From positions 1 to 43,185 of the forward strand of contig JAFTUH010000006.1 in assembly GCA_017466375.1 (NCBI GenBank): a stretch of DNA of 43,185 nt, written 5' to 3'. The notes below the pieces were generated by a model that saw only the letters and a list, made by a program, of their open reading frames with translations, had not been told where the DNA came from and did no database searches. Of the stretch, positions 42,837 through 43,185 are shown in pieces. The stretch's first letter is position 1; every line of letters begins with the position of its first letter. Source of the stretch: Clostridia bacterium (GTDB lineage: Bacteria > Bacillota > Clostridia > Oscillospirales > CAG-272). The translations under genes and the position numbers were made by a program.

Positions 42837-42862
42837 AAAAAAAGCGCCGCATCATGCGACGC
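42837..42862 (-). terminator. Terminator after the 23S rRNA gene
   Basis: Minus strand: GCGTCGCA and TGCGGCGC pair over 8 positions (one G-T wobble) around TGA, followed by TTTTTTT. It ends the rRNA transcript about 80 bases past the 23S 3' end. Confidence 0.88.
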
Positions 42863-42926
42863 CTTGACGATCACAGAAAACTGAACAGGAAGGTAAAGAA
42901 TAAGCGGACACAACAATTCTTGAGAA

Positions 42927-42943
42927 GAACTGCATAGCAGTTC
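42927..42943. repeat. Inverted repeat at the 23S rRNA 3' end
   Basis: GAACTGC and GCAGTTC with a 3-base centre, at the junction between mature 23S rRNA and its 3' trailer. It could be a processing stem or a part of the terminal helix with the unseen 5' flank. Confidence 0.45.
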
Positions 42944-43185
42944 AAGCCCTCGGTCTATTAGTATCGGTTAGCTGAACGCATTACTGCGCTTACACCTCCG
43001 ACCTATCAAACTTGTAGTCTTCAAGTGACCTTACCAACTTACGTTGTGGGATATCTAATCTTAAGGTGGGCTTCACGCTTAGATGCTTTCAGCGTTTATC
43101 CCATCCGCACGCGGCTACTCAGCTATGCCCTTGGCAGAACAACTGATGCACCGGAGGTGCGTCCGACCCGGTCCTCTCGTACTAA
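42943..43185 (-). rRNA. 23S rRNA, 3' end (partial)
   Basis: The reverse complement is the conserved 3' end of 23S rRNA: it starts in TTAGTACGAGAGGACCGGGT (the segment just after the sarcin-ricin loop), continues through AAGCGTGAAGCCCACC and ends near ACTAATAGACCGAGGGCTTG. About 240 bases of domain VI are present and the rest lies beyond the right edge. The exact 3' end is approximate by a few bases. Confidence 0.97.

Noticed and set aside
42743..42916. N-terminal extension of the ABC ATPase
   Set aside because: It would be translated from sequence that contains the promoter and the rRNA terminator; ATG 42742 has a proper SD.
1..43185. CRISPR arrays, insertion sequences, integrases, toxin-antitoxin pairs
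   Set aside because: No spaced direct repeats, transposase or integrase motifs, or compact toxin-antitoxin pairs were seen on either strand.

Overview
The window is a stretch of core chromosome from an anaerobic Firmicute, most likely an uncultured gut member of class Clostridia (Oscillospirales-like). The evidence is gene content and order: the infC-rpmI-rplT set, topA-trmFO, plsX-rnc-smc-ftsY, and yhbY-nadD-yqeK-LCP-rsfS-leuS, together with DivIVA-like, BlaI and ROK regulators and a GlgC/GlgD glycogen pair. Genes are packed tightly, with many 1-11 base overlaps. Strong Shine-Dalgarno (SD) sites and near-consensus sigma-A promoters with 17-base spacers recur. No CRISPR array, insertion sequence, prophage or integrase was found.

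Layout, left to right. 1-3358: glycogen operon glgB-glgC-glgD (minus strand; glgD cut by the window edge). 3516-5417: a secreted, membrane-anchored metallophosphoesterase downstream of a tRNA-Lys gene that has its own promoter and terminator. 5485-9623: operon of an MBL-fold hydrolase, gltX and glnS. 9695-11465: plus-strand pair, a DivIVA-like coiled-coil protein and an XRE regulator with a long helical C-terminus. 11471-13947: minus-strand operon blaI, a PD-(D/E)XK-like winged-helix protein of unknown function, and an XpaC-family membrane protein. 13948-15248: divergent ROK-family regulator. 15262-16353: NahK-like sugar 1-kinase. 16483-16781: monocistronic rpsU.

16821-36608 is one long minus-strand block with no convincing internal terminator: trmH-type rRNA methyltransferase, dprA, topA, trmFO, plsX, rnc, radical SAM protein, smc, ftsY, rdgB, yhbY, nadD, yqeK, LCP ligase, rsfS, leuS. 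It follows infC-rpmI-rplT (36647-37847), which has a perfect consensus promoter and a structured leader. 38025-42742 is a four-gene ABC transporter operon: ATPase, acidic membrane-anchored protein of unknown function, and two ABC-2 permeases. 42943-43185 is the 3' end of a 23S rRNA gene; a terminator follows it and no 5S gene lies between.

Most of the window is housekeeping: translation, chromosome maintenance, lipid and NAD synthesis, and protein targeting. I do not see a clearly new defence or mobile system. The most unusual items are the blaI / nuclease-like / XpaC operon with a palindrome over its promoter, the probable ATA start codon and attenuator-like leader of infC, the ABC transporter with its unassigned acidic ectodomain, the missing 5S gene, a C-A mismatch in the tRNA-Lys acceptor stem, and two possible 10-codon leader ORFs that overlap the starts of topA and the LCP gene.
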